DNA of 29,981 nt from JAEDES01 sp964616405. GTDB taxonomy: Bacteria > Bacillota_I > Bacilli_A > RF39 > UBA660. The DNA is taken from assembly GCA_964616405.1 (NCBI GenBank), contig CAZTRE010000013.1, positions 1 to 29,981 of the forward strand, in the 5' to 3' direction. Below, in pieces: positions 1 to 7,621 of this stretch (within the stretch, counting starts at the first letter, position 1; every line of letters begins with the position of its first letter). Position numbers and translations under genes: made by a program. A model generated the notes under the pieces. It was not told the DNA's origin and did not search any database. It saw only the letters and a program-made list of their open reading frames with translations.

Positions 1-5
1 TAAAG

Positions 6-608
6 ATGAATAAGAAAAAAGGAATAATAATTGGAGCATTTGCCCTAGTAATAACCATGGTAGTAGGCTATGCTTTGTTTGGTAAAAATATTGAAATTAA
101 AGGAACAGCAACAGCCTCAGGAAATTTTGAGTTGTCATACACTTGCAAAATAGATGAATCCAGCAGCGAACCTGGAACTTGCGAAATAGTAGATAATACA
201 ATAACCATAACGAATACATTTACCAAACCAAATGAAAGTGGAATATATCAAATTACTATAAAAAATAGTGGAACAATTCCAGCAGAATTAAAAACAATTA
301 CATCACCAAATAATTATGATCTTAATAGAATTAGTAATGGAGAATTAATTGCAGGAGATTCTTTTTATATAGATAAAACGACTATGTTATCTGCTTATTA
401 TGTATTTATAGATTATGGAGAGGGACTTGGTGGCGATTCTGCAATAGAGGCTGCGAAGATTACGCTTCAACCTAATGAAACAACTACAATTGGTATCGTC
501 CTTGCATGGGTGGATTCCGATCTATTTGGTATGAAGCAACCTGAATTAAAAGATGGTAGAGCTACTATGAATTACAATATTACTTTAGGTTTTTCTCAGG
601 CAGAATAA
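6..608 (+). CDS. TasA/camelysin-like exported protein, copy 1
   Basis: A 200-residue protein with a basic start (MNKKK), a hydrophobic stretch at about residues 7-24, then a stretch around residues 24-43 (ALFG...TATASGNFEL). This resembles the A-x-F...A-S-G-x-L layout of SipW-processed TasA/camelysin proteins. The mature part is rich in Thr, Asn and beta-prone residues and has two cysteines (C47, C59) that could pair outside the cell. It is a paralogue of the gene at 28062: the first 141 nt differ at only 8 positions, and both end in a similar QPEL...ATMNY(N/D)ITLGF segment, while the middle diverges. The ATG at 6 matches the paralogue's start, but the RBS and promoter lie mostly outside the window. 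An exported matrix, surface or pseudopilus-like subunit is inferred; the family assignment is by pattern only. Confidence 0.72.
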   Translation: MNKKKGIIIGAFALVITMVVGYALFGKNIEIKGTATASGNFELSYTCKIDESSSEPGTCEIVDNTITITNTFTKPNESGIYQITIKNSGTIPAELKTITSPNNYDLNRISNGELIAGDSFYIDKTTMLSAYYVFIDYGEGLGGDSAIEAAKITLQPNETTTIGIVLAWVDSDLFGMKQPELKDGRATMNYNITLGFSQAE

Positions 609-661
609 AAAATCTTTATTTTTATAAAAAGATATTGTATAATGAGTATGGTGATAAATAT

Positions 662-967
662 ATGGAATATGCAATTTTAGCAGTAATTTTACTAATAGTA
701 TTACTTGCCATACTAAAAGCAACCAAAAAGGATGCCGGTCTAGATTTTAACAAATTAGTGGAATTTTTAGGAGGAAAAGACAATATTATTAGTACAGAAA
801 CAAATCTTTCGAGATTCAAAGTTACCTTAAAAGATGTTTCAAAAGCTAATAAAGAAGGTATTCAAAAATTAGGAGCCAAAGGTATTGTTGAAATAGATAA
901 TCAATTAAAAATCATTTTGGGTTCTGAATCAAAACAATTAAAGAAATATATTGATGAAATAAAATAA
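662..967 (+). CDS. Membrane-anchored PTS EIIB-like protein lacking the catalytic Cys
   Basis: A 101-residue protein with one N-terminal membrane helix (about residues 3-18) followed by a domain resembling the glucose-type PTS EIIB fold: FLGGKDNI at 35-42, SRFKV at 50-54, LGAKGIVEI near 74 and a C-terminal IILGSES segment. In active EIIB domains the motif is DACITRLRV with a phosphorylated Cys; here the aligned stretch reads ETNLSRFKV, so Asn48 replaces Cys. Phosphotransfer is therefore unlikely, and a sensory, scaffold or regulatory role is inferred. The ATG at 662 is chosen over the TTG at 635 because GGTGAT lies at 650-655 and a TATAAT (638-643) overlaps the upstream codons. A rho-independent terminator follows directly. 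Confidence 0.7.
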   Translation: MEYAILAVILLIVLLAILKATKKDAGLDFNKLVEFLGGKDNIISTETNLSRFKVTLKDVSKANKEGIQKLGAKGIVEIDNQLKIILGSESKQLKKYIDEIK

Positions 968-996
968 TGACAGAAATTGTCATTGTTTTTCTTTTT
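966..996 (+). terminator. Rho-independent terminator after EIIB-like gene
   Basis: A perfect 7-bp stem AATGACA/TGTCATT with a 5-nt loop, overlapping the stop codon and followed by a T-rich tract. Confidence 0.75.
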
Positions 997-1044
997 TCGA
1001 CAAAATAAGACATATAAAAGTTCTATACTTTGTATGGTGATTAT

Positions 1045-2226
1045 ATGTTAACAATAAATAGTATTTTAATATTAAGTATATGTCTTTTTTTCCCTCTAAG
1101 TTTATATCAAAACTACCTTACATATATTAAAACACTTGAATTAAAAGAAAAATCAATCTTCTTAGAATTTTCTTTATATTGTTCTCTATTATTATTGTTT
1201 CGTTTTAATAGTGAAAACTCTATTTACTTAAGTGTTTTCTATAGTATTCCACTAATTCTGTCTTTAAGGATAAAAGATTATAGAACGTCAATGATTATCT
1301 GCTTACTAACAATTCTTTTTTCTAAAATAAATCCTATAGTTTTAATAATTAAACAATTACTATACTTACTAATATTTACTTATTTTAAAAGAGGTAAATA
1401 CCAATATATTCTCTCTATTATTTTAGAATTTATCTTTATAACTTATGTTGAGTCGGCTTTTAATTATTTTAATATTATAATCCCACTAATTTTTTCAATA
1501 TTTTTATATTTAGAAATAAAATTTTTTATTGAAGGTTCTAAATTGACGGATTTAAATACTGTTCTTCAGGAGCTTAATCGTGAAAAAATGCTTCGTTCGT
1601 CAATCTCAAAATTGACACATGAATTAAAAAATCCTATCGCTGTATGTTATGGTTATTTGGAAATGTTTGATATAAACAACTCTAAAAAAGCCACAAAATA
1701 TATTTCTATTATTAAATCAGAAATTACACGCTCAAAAACTATTATTGATGAATTTTCTAGTTATGGCAAATTGAAAACGATTGAATCAGAAGCTATGGAT
1801 TTGGCTTATTTAATGGATGATATAAAAGATCTATTAGAACCACTATTTAAATTAAATAAAGCAACCCTCACTATTACTTTTAAAGATGAAGTTTATATAA
1901 ATGGTGATTATAATAAACTTAAACAAGTATTTATAAACCTTTTAAAAAATTCGATTGAGGCCAAACAAGAAACGATTCCTCTCAAGGTGTCAGTAGAAAT
2001 AACCCAAAAGAAACACCAGGTAACAACAATAATCAAAGATAATGGAATTGGAATGAGTGAAGAGGTTCTAAACAGAGTCTCAGAACTTTTCTTTACTACT
2101 AAAACTAATGGTACTGGTCTTGGCCTCGCATTTTCTAAAGAAGTAATTGAGTTGCACAAGGGAACATTTAAAATATCTTCTCTTGAAAATATTGGTACAA
2201 CAATTACTATAACTCTTCCAAAATAA
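1045..2226 (+). CDS. Orphan membrane sensor histidine kinase
   Basis: A 393-residue protein. About 165 N-terminal residues are hydrophobic and form several membrane helices (probably five or six). A HisKA dimerisation domain follows, with H box SKLTHELKNP (His192 is the likely phosphorylated residue). Then comes an HATPase_c domain with N box FINLLKNSIEA, G1 DNGIGMS, F box LFFTTKTNG and G2 GTGLGLA. All catalytic boxes are present, so an active kinase is expected. The sensor part resembles multi-pass kinases of the KinB/YdbF type only in layout. The ATG at 1045 has GGTGA at 1036-1040; an upstream TTG at 1030 would overlap a TATACT-like -10 (1024-1029). No response regulator is encoded nearby. 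The signal sensed is unknown. Confidence 0.88.
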   Translation: MLTINSILILSICLFFPLSLYQNYLTYIKTLELKEKSIFLEFSLYCSLLLLFRFNSENSIYLSVFYSIPLILSLRIKDYRTSMIICLLTILFSKINPIVLIIKQLLYLLIFTYFKRGKYQYILSIILEFIFITYVESAFNYFNIIIPLIFSIFLYLEIKFFIEGSKLTDLNTVLQELNREKMLRSSISKLTHELKNPIAVCYGYLEMFDINNSKKATKYISIIKSEITRSKTIIDEFSSYGKLKTIESEAMDLAYLMDDIKDLLEPLFKLNKATLTITFKDEVYINGDYNKLKQVFINLLKNSIEAKQETIPLKVSVEITQKKHQVTTIIKDNGIGMSEEVLNRVSELFFTTKTNGTGLGLAFSKEVIELHKGTFKISSLENIGTTITITLPK

Positions 2227-2243
2227 AAAAGTCCGAAGACTTT
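2221..2243 (-). terminator. Terminator of the minus-strand small gene
   Basis: On the minus strand, AAAGTC-TTCG-GACTTT (a 6-bp stem with a UUCG tetraloop) is followed by a T tract. It overlaps the stop codon of the minus-strand gene and lies between converging genes. Confidence 0.65.
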
Positions 2244-2538
2244 AATAATAAAAACTATTAGTGCTATTAAAATTAGTAAATTGTTGTGGATAATATGGCA
2301 TAGGCATTGGCATTGGTTGCATACAACAAGGTGGTCTATTAATTTGATTGTTATTAGCAATACCAAATCCTAATGCAGTTCCTGCAAGCCCACCAACAAC
2401 AAATGGTGCTAGGAAAAATCTATCATCTTCTGGACCTTGCATATTTGTCCCATATGAATAATCCATTTGTTGTAAGTTATTTGTATTTCTATACATAGTG
2501 CCGGAATTATCTGGTATAATATAATTATAAGGATACAT
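2242..2538 (-). CDS. Small Pro/Met/Asn-rich protein with a Gly/Ala hydrophobic core
   Basis: A 98-residue protein on the minus strand. It is supported as real by a strong Shine-Dalgarno (AAAGGAG, spaced 7-8 nt from the ATG), by its own terminator and by lack of overlap with other genes. The N-terminal third is rich in Tyr, Asn and Gln, and the centre (about residues 43-62) is hydrophobic (APFVVGGLAGTALGFGI). The end is a PMPMPMPYYPQQ-type tail preceded by a CC pair. Composition resembles small coat-type or surface-associated proteins such as spore coat components, but no family is recognised and no sporulation gene is nearby. The hydrophobic stretch could be a single membrane segment. Confidence 0.7.
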   Translation of the reverse strand: MYPYNYIIPDNSGTMYRNTNNLQQMDYSYGTNMQGPEDDRFFLAPFVVGGLAGTALGFGIANNNQINRPPCCMQPMPMPMPYYPQQFTNFNSTNSFYY

Positions 2539-2591
2539 AAATTCAACTCCTTTAATAATAATTTATGAAAAAAGAAAGAACAGGTGATATT

Positions 2592-3695
2592 ATGGATACA
2601 AAAAAATTAAATACTTTAGCCAATACCATAATTAACTATTCACTTCACTTGAAAGAAAAGAGTAAAGTATTAGTTAATTTTACCTCTGAAGCCACGCCTT
2701 TAGTTGAAGAATTAATAAATGAAGCTCAAAAAGTTGGCGCTATCATGTCTTTAAATTTATATGATCCAAGACTTAATTCTCGTCTAGCTGAAAAAAATAC
2801 TGATGCCCGCTTAGAACATTTAAAAAATCTTAAGCAGTTTGAAGTAGATACTTATGATGCTTTCGTGGCAATTTGTTCATCATTTAATGATTATGAAAGT
2901 AAAAATATTCCTCTTGATATGAAAAGAAAACTAGGGGCAATGACCCAAGAAATAGATGATATTAGAATTAACGAAAGAGATTGGGTACTTTTAAATTATC
3001 CGACCGACTTAGATGCCTATAAAGCCAAAATGACAACAGCGGAATTTAATGAATTTGCTCTTGATGTTATGACAGTTGACTACAAACAAATGAGTAAAGA
3101 TATTGCTCCATTAAAAGAATTAATGGAGAAAACAGATAAGGTAAGAATCATCTCTCCTGGAACAGATTTAACTTTCTCAATCAAGGGACTTCCTGCCATA
3201 CCATGTACAGGGGAAAAGAATATTCCAGATGGGGAACTTTATTCAGCTCCTGTAAAAAATAGTGTAAATGGTGTAATTACTTATAACACTCCAAGTCCAT
3301 ATCAAGGCAATGTTTATAACCATGTTTCTCTAACTTTTGAAAATGGTAAAATTATTAAAGCTACTTGTGATGAAGATGATGATGCTTTAAATGAAATCTT
3401 CAATACTGACGAAGGAGCTAGATATGTTGGCGAATTTTCTCTAGGATTTAATCCAAAAATATTATATCCAATGGGAGATATTTTATATGATGAAAAAATA
3501 TTAGGAAGCCTCCATTTTACGCCAGGAAGATGTTATGCTGATTGTGATAATGGTAATACATCAAGCATTCATTGGGATATGGTTTTAATTCAAAGAGAAG
3601 AATTTGGTGGTGGAGAAATTTACTTTGATGATGTCTTAATTAGAAAAGACGGTAAATTTGTTCTTGATGAGTTAAAAGTCTTAAACTATGAATAA
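2592..3695 (+). CDS. M29 family metallo-aminopeptidase (AmpS/PepS-like)
   Basis: A 367-residue cytoplasmic aminopeptidase of the M29 (thermophilic aminopeptidase) family, which removes N-terminal amino acids using two metal ions. Family landmarks include the TDLTFS and CTGEKNIPDGE segments (first Glu ligand region), ARYVGEFSLGFNP (Glu), GSLHFTPG (His308) and SIHWDM (His327, Asp329). These supply the expected metal ligands, so it should be active; length fits the usual 370-410 residues at the short end. The ATG at 2592 is preferred over the one at 2565 because AGGTGAT sits just upstream. A TGGTATAAT extended -10 at 2512-2520, inside the start of the divergent minus-strand gene, is a possible promoter. 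A clear terminator follows. Confidence 0.9.
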   Translation: MDTKKLNTLANTIINYSLHLKEKSKVLVNFTSEATPLVEELINEAQKVGAIMSLNLYDPRLNSRLAEKNTDARLEHLKNLKQFEVDTYDAFVAICSSFNDYESKNIPLDMKRKLGAMTQEIDDIRINERDWVLLNYPTDLDAYKAKMTTAEFNEFALDVMTVDYKQMSKDIAPLKELMEKTDKVRIISPGTDLTFSIKGLPAIPCTGEKNIPDGELYSAPVKNSVNGVITYNTPSPYQGNVYNHVSLTFENGKIIKATCDEDDDALNEIFNTDEGARYVGEFSLGFNPKILYPMGDILYDEKILGSLHFTPGRCYADCDNGNTSSIHWDMVLIQREEFGGGEIYFDDVLIRKDGKFVLDELKVLNYE

Positions 3696-3707
3696 TTATA
3701 TATTCTC

Positions 3708-3732
3708 AAAAAGCCTACAATAGGCTTTTTTA
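3708..3732 (+). terminator. Rho-independent terminator after aminopeptidase
   Basis: A perfect 10-bp stem AAAAAGCCTA/TAGGCTTTTT with a 3-nt loop that runs into T residues. Confidence 0.85.
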
Positions 3733-3733
3733 T

Positions 3734-3762
3734 TTGCTTAACAATAAATATCTTGCTATAAT
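3734..3762 (+). promoter_or_regulatory. Sigma-70/A-type promoter of kinase-like gene
   Basis: TTGCTT (3734-3739), 17-nt spacer, TATAAT (3757-3762). It lies just after the preceding terminator and about 40 nt upstream of the next start codon. Confidence 0.75.
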
Positions 3763-3800
3763 ATAAACCAATCACTTATTTTAAGCATTAAGGAGTACAG

Positions 3801-4571
3801 ATGAAAAGATTACCAAATATAAAATTAACAAAAAGGGCTTTAAATTTAATTCTTAGAGATAATGTTTATGATTATGGCGGTGAAGCTGTATTATGTAGAA
3901 ATAATAACCCACACACACTTTATAAAATCTTTTGTTGGCCAGTTGATAACTTAGATGTATCCAGTCTTGATTTTATGACAGATAATAAGCTAAATAAAAT
4001 AAAATTCTATTATAATCACCATATAGAAGGTACTATAAAACCACTAAGTACTTTAGAGTATAATGGTGAACCGATTGGTTATGAACAGGTATTTGATCCT
4101 GACAATTTAAGTATGTTCAATCAAATTCTTACACAATCAGAACTACTTCAATGCATTGATCAAACTAAATTACTCCTTGAATATTTCGCCACCAAAGATA
4201 TTACTTATGGTGATGTAACACCAGATAATATTTTATTCAATCGAAAAAAACATAAGGCTTGTTTTTGTGATATTGATAATACAAGAGTAGGTAATTATCC
4301 GATTGACATCAAAAACACTGTTATGAGTGAATATGTTGAAATAAGAGGAAGAACTGATGAAACTGCTGATGCCTATATGCATAATATGTTAACGCTTGAA
4401 GAACTATGTTTTTATAATCAAGATTACAGAGATATAGTTCACAAGTTACGCACAGGAAATATTCCAAGTGATTTGGATCCGATCGCAAAGCAAATAGTTG
4501 AAAGTATGAGATCTCCAAAAAAATTTACTGGAGAATTCATAAGCCCTTATGTTAAAAGAAAAATAGAATAA
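3801..4571 (+). CDS. Small protein-kinase-fold protein
   Basis: A 256-residue protein with a kinase-like catalytic core. TYGDVTPDNILF holds Asp138 and Asn143 in the positions of the HRD/HGD catalytic loop, and CFCDIDN holds Asp157 in the position of the DFG metal-binding Asp. The N-terminal lobe has YGGEAVLCRN followed by TLYKIF, where the Lys could be the ATP-binding lysine. The protein is shorter than bacterial Hanks-type kinases and has no membrane segment. It could phosphorylate a protein or a small molecule, as aminoglycoside/choline kinase-like proteins do; the substrate is unknown. It starts at the ATG at 3801 behind AAGGAG, and has its own promoter and monocistronic layout. Confidence 0.7.
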   Translation: MKRLPNIKLTKRALNLILRDNVYDYGGEAVLCRNNNPHTLYKIFCWPVDNLDVSSLDFMTDNKLNKIKFYYNHHIEGTIKPLSTLEYNGEPIGYEQVFDPDNLSMFNQILTQSELLQCIDQTKLLLEYFATKDITYGDVTPDNILFNRKKHKACFCDIDNTRVGNYPIDIKNTVMSEYVEIRGRTDETADAYMHNMLTLEELCFYNQDYRDIVHKLRTGNIPSDLDPIAKQIVESMRSPKKFTGEFISPYVKRKIE

Positions 4572-4651
4572 AGAAAAATATTAGAAATAAAAAAAATATG
4601 ATAAAATAATGGTAGTTTATAATTTTAAAAGAACAAAAAGAGGTGAAGTTT

Positions 4652-5368
4652 ATGGAAAGATTACAAAAAATTATAGCCCAAGCAGGAATAGCGTCGAGAA
4701 GAAAAGCTGAAGAACTAATAACAGAAGGAAAAGTAAAAGTAAATGGGAAAATAATTACTGAATTAGGTACAAAGGTTTCTGAAAAAGATCATATCGAAGT
4801 AAATAATGAATTAATAGAAAAAGAAATTAAAGAGTATTATTTATTGAATAAACCTCGTGGCGTTGTAACGACAACATCAGATGATAAAAATAGAAAAACA
4901 GTTGTAGAACTAATTCCTACCCGAGCAAGAATTTACCCAGTTGGTAGATTAGACTATGACACAACAGGGGTTTTATTACTAACCAACGACGGGGAATTTG
5001 CAAACATTTTAATGCATCCTACTAGTGAGGTTGATAAAGTTTATATGGCTAAGTTAGAGGGGATTATTAAAGGTGAACAAATTAATAAATTAAAACAAGG
5101 TATTGAAATAGATGGTGAAATAGTAAAAGCCTCTCGGGTTAAATTAAAAAAAGTTGATTCAAAAACAAATACTTGTATGGTTCAAATAACTATTCATGAA
5201 GGAAAGAATCATCAAGTTAAAAAGATGTTTAAAGCTGTTGGTTACGAAGTTACAAAATTAAAACGTGAAAGAGAAGCCTTTTTCGATATTAAAGGTCTTC
5301 AATCTGGCGAATATAGAAAACTTACTCCTAAAGAAGTCGCTAAAGTTTATAATTTAAAACAAAAATAA
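4652..5368 (+). CDS. rluB: Ribosomal large-subunit pseudouridine synthase (RluB/RsuA family)
   Basis: A 238-residue RNA-modifying enzyme that isomerises a uridine in rRNA. An S4 RNA-binding domain is at about residues 2-60 (RLQKIIAQAGIASRRKAEEL), followed by the RsuA/RluB/E/F catalytic domain. This includes NKPRGVV near 67 and GRLDYDTTGVLLLTNDG, where Asp101 is the catalytic aspartate. The later HEGKNHQVKKMFKAVG segment is typical of the family. Length fits Bacillus RluB (about 240), which modifies 23S rRNA; the exact site here is inferred from the family. The ATG at 4652 is chosen because AGAGGTGA lies 5-6 nt upstream; a GTG at 4643 overlaps that RBS. A possible -10 TATAAT is at 4618-4623. 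Gene symbol by family resemblance. Confidence 0.9.
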   Translation: MERLQKIIAQAGIASRRKAEELITEGKVKVNGKIITELGTKVSEKDHIEVNNELIEKEIKEYYLLNKPRGVVTTTSDDKNRKTVVELIPTRARIYPVGRLDYDTTGVLLLTNDGEFANILMHPTSEVDKVYMAKLEGIIKGEQINKLKQGIEIDGEIVKASRVKLKKVDSKTNTCMVQITIHEGKNHQVKKMFKAVGYEVTKLKREREAFFDIKGLQSGEYRKLTPKEVAKVYNLKQK

Positions 5369-5377
5369 AATATAAAA

Positions 5378-5411
5378 AAACTATAAGGAATTGTTTCCTT
5401 ATAGTTTTTAT
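5378..5411. terminator. Bidirectional terminator between rluB and ferredoxin
   Basis: A 13-bp perfect stem AAACTATAAGGAA/TTCCTTATAGTTT flanked by A residues on the left and T residues on the right, so it can serve both converging genes. Confidence 0.85.
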
Positions 5412-5599
5412 TCTTCTACAGCAATTGCTCCAGTAGGACAAGAATCTGCAGAATCTCTTACAGCTTGTTCTTCGTCTTCCTCTACTTCATCTTTTTTTGT
5501 AATTGATAATCCTTCATCATCTAATTCAAATACTGTATCACAAATAGCAGCACAAGCACCGCATCCAATACAAGCGTCTTGATTAACTTTAACTTTCAT
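5408..5599 (-). CDS. [4Fe-4S] ferredoxin
   Basis: A 63-residue electron carrier. A single cluster-binding set is visible: CIGCGACAAIC supplies C10, C13, C16 and C20, and SCPTGAI near the end supplies the distal Cys-Pro. This fits a monocluster [4Fe-4S] ferredoxin of the Bacillus Fer or Thermotoga type; the middle is highly acidic (EVEEDEEQ). It is on the minus strand, with AGGAGGG well spaced from the ATG and its own promoter. No partner oxidoreductase is adjacent, so the redox partner cannot be read from context. Confidence 0.93.
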   Translation of the reverse strand: MKVKVNQDACIGCGACAAICDTVFELDDEGLSITKKDEVEEDEEQAVRDSADSCPTGAIAVEE

Positions 5600-5621
5600 T
5601 TATTATCCCTCCTCATTAACC

Positions 5622-5650
5622 ATTATAATGGATTTAATCTTTTACGTAAA
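5622..5650 (-). promoter_or_regulatory. Promoter of ferredoxin gene
   Basis: On the minus strand, TTTACG (5650-5645), 17-nt spacer, TATAAT (5627-5622), just upstream of the ferredoxin RBS. Confidence 0.6.
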
Positions 5651-5717
5651 GTTAAAATTAACTTCTTTTGTTTTGTTATTATATATGTTAAACTTATACT
5701 ATGAGAAGGTGAATGGT

Positions 5718-6677
5718 ATGAGGAGAATGGATCGTTATAAAGATATTTCCGAAGAAACAAGAATAAGTCGTTCAGCTAATAATAAAGATTTATATGAGTC
5801 AATCGGCTCTAATACAAAATATACAAGTTTTACAGATGTAACTAATGCCAATGCCATTGATTTAAGTAGTAAGAAAAACTCCAATCGTCGTGAAGGCTAT
5901 CATCAAATGAGACAATATCAGGAGTATGTTCCAACAACTAGAACTAAAAAAGATTTAGATGAATTTAAATCAGTCTATCATACACATGAAAATAAAGTTT
6001 ATGACATAAACAATGTATTAGAAGAAGCTAGAAAAAATCGCTTAGAAAAAGATGATTTAGAAGAAAAAAGAAAATTAAAAAATACTAGCTATAATATCTT
6101 AGCTAGCTTAAATCCTGAAGAATTAGAAAAATATCGGGCTGAAAAACAGGCTAAACCAATCCGCGCTGAAGACGAAGACTTGAAAGAATTAATTGATACC
6201 ATAACTTCTGCCACTTTAGCCGGTGACATTAAAGCTGCATCAGAACTATTAAGTGATTTAATGGCCACGGGTATTATGGATAAAGTTGATGCTGCCAAGG
6301 AATTAAAAGATGCAAAGTCAGAGGAAAAAAACGATACCATTAAATTAGCTCATGCCGTTGATGATGAAGATGATGAAAATACAAAGACTACGGAACTTAA
6401 TTATAAAGAAGCAATGGAAAAAGAAAAAATCGATCTCCAAGAATTAAAAAAACTTACTAATAAAAAAGAGAAAAACGAAGAGGAAACATCAGATGATGTT
6501 ATATCAAAAGCTGATGATGACTTCTATACACGAAGTATGGACTTGTCAACTAAAGACTTTGATTTTGATGATGATTTTAGAGAAAAGAAGATGCCTTTAG
6601 GAATTAAAATATTAATATTTTTAATTATATTAATAGTATTGGCCGCAGTTTTCTACTTCATCTGGCAGATGATTTAG
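5718..6677 (+). CDS. Acidic tail-anchored membrane protein of unknown function
   Basis: A 319-residue protein with a long charged, largely helical N-terminal region (many Glu, Lys and Asp; runs such as DDEDDEN). One hydrophobic helix lies at the very C terminus (about residues 296-316), followed by only a few residues, so the bulk is expected to sit in the cytoplasm. A more conserved-looking globular part (LNPEELEKYRAEK ... TITSATLAGDIKAASELLSDLM) is central. No known family is recognised; the layout recalls anchored scaffold or division-associated proteins, but that is a guess. The ATG at 5718 follows AGAAGGTGA; the first 30 codons of the longer frame overlap the likely promoter (TATACT at 5695-5700). 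A strong terminator follows. Confidence 0.75.
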   Translation: MRRMDRYKDISEETRISRSANNKDLYESIGSNTKYTSFTDVTNANAIDLSSKKNSNRREGYHQMRQYQEYVPTTRTKKDLDEFKSVYHTHENKVYDINNVLEEARKNRLEKDDLEEKRKLKNTSYNILASLNPEELEKYRAEKQAKPIRAEDEDLKELIDTITSATLAGDIKAASELLSDLMATGIMDKVDAAKELKDAKSEEKNDTIKLAHAVDDEDDENTKTTELNYKEAMEKEKIDLQELKKLTNKKEKNEEETSDDVISKADDDFYTRSMDLSTKDFDFDDDFREKKMPLGIKILIFLIILIVLAAVFYFIWQMI

Positions 6678-6693
6678 TTAATTATTTCAATAA

Positions 6694-6727
6694 AAGTTGG
6701 TTATTATCTACCAACTTCTTTTTTTTT
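6694..6727 (+). terminator. Rho-independent terminator
   Basis: An 8-bp stem AAGTTGGT/ACCAACTT with an 8-nt loop, then C and nine T residues. Confidence 0.85.
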
Positions 6728-6763
6728 ATGATATTATATTAAGCAGAGAAGTAAGGTGTTAAT

Positions 6764-7597
6764 ATGAATGTAAAATTTTTTGTAAATGATTATATTTTAA
6801 TTTGGAACTTGCTATTTCAAGCATCTATTTCAGAGCAAATATATAATTTAAAACAAAAACTTTGGGCTAATTTTAAAACAGAGTATAATAATACATTTCG
6901 TGATAAAAATTTAATTCTTCAAGATCCTAAAAATTTTATTCCCAATGATGATACAATTTATAATATTATGATTGAAACTAGAGAGTATGAAAAATTAAAA
7001 AGAAATACCGAAAAATATCGTATGGAATTAATGAAACTATGGGATAGTAATAAAAGATTAATAGATGCCTTTGTAAAAAGCGTAATAAAAAAAGAGTTAC
7101 ATGATTATAAAATTTTTGTAGTTAATGAGGACCTAGATGTTATTGATACCGATTTTCGAGATGATAAAGTTGCGACTATAATTATTGGTAAAAAGATTGA
7201 CAAAAAAGAACCAATGCGTATTATATTAGATATTGTTATGGCTATTATTAAAGAAGAAATAAAGTTCCAAGATGATAAAAAAGATCTAGGGGATGCTATT
7301 ATTGAATTGGCCGTTTTAAATGAATTCGCAACGATGTTAACTAAAAAGAGCTGTTATATTAGTGGACAGCCATCTCTAACTAGTATCAAACGTAGTCTAT
7401 ATCCATATTGGCTTATGTATCTTTCTGTTCCAAAAGGGGAATTTCAAACATACATTGCTAGAGACAAAATTGATTTTGATGTGAATGATATGGCTTATGA
7501 AAAAGAATTAAAGAAAATGTCTTTAGAGGAGTTTATTAATTTTTGTTATCGTAATAGACGTTATATAATTCGACCAGAAAAAATAGAAATATTCTAA
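6764..7597 (+). CDS. Unknown protein upstream of polC
   Basis: A 277-residue protein with no recognised family. The first 20 residues are fairly hydrophobic (FFVNDYILIWNLLFQASIS), but charged residues nearby make a true signal peptide uncertain. The middle is rich in Lys and Glu and probably helical. A later segment (DAIIELAVLNEFATMLTKKSCYISGQPSLTSIKRSLYPYW) looks like a globular core. It starts at ATG 6764 behind TAAGGTG. Only 24 nt separate its stop from the polC start, with no terminator between, so the two are probably co-transcribed; a replication-related role is possible but not shown. Confidence 0.7.
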   Translation: MNVKFFVNDYILIWNLLFQASISEQIYNLKQKLWANFKTEYNNTFRDKNLILQDPKNFIPNDDTIYNIMIETREYEKLKRNTEKYRMELMKLWDSNKRLIDAFVKSVIKKELHDYKIFVVNEDLDVIDTDFRDDKVATIIIGKKIDKKEPMRIILDIVMAIIKEEIKFQDDKKDLGDAIIELAVLNEFATMLTKKSCYISGQPSLTSIKRSLYPYWLMYLSVPKGEFQTYIARDKIDFDVNDMAYEKELKKMSLEEFINFCYRNRRYIIRPEKIEIF

Positions 7598-7621
7598 TAA
7601 TTAATGTAGTGGGGGTAAATT

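Noticed and set aside
1908..2366. 152-codon minus-strand ORF across the histidine kinase end and small gene
   Set aside because: Overlaps two better-supported genes, crosses a terminator and lacks an RBS.
5391..5582. Plus-strand Ser-rich ORF opposite the ferredoxin gene
   Set aside because: It is the complement of a well-supported ferredoxin with RBS, promoter and cluster motif, and has no RBS of its own.
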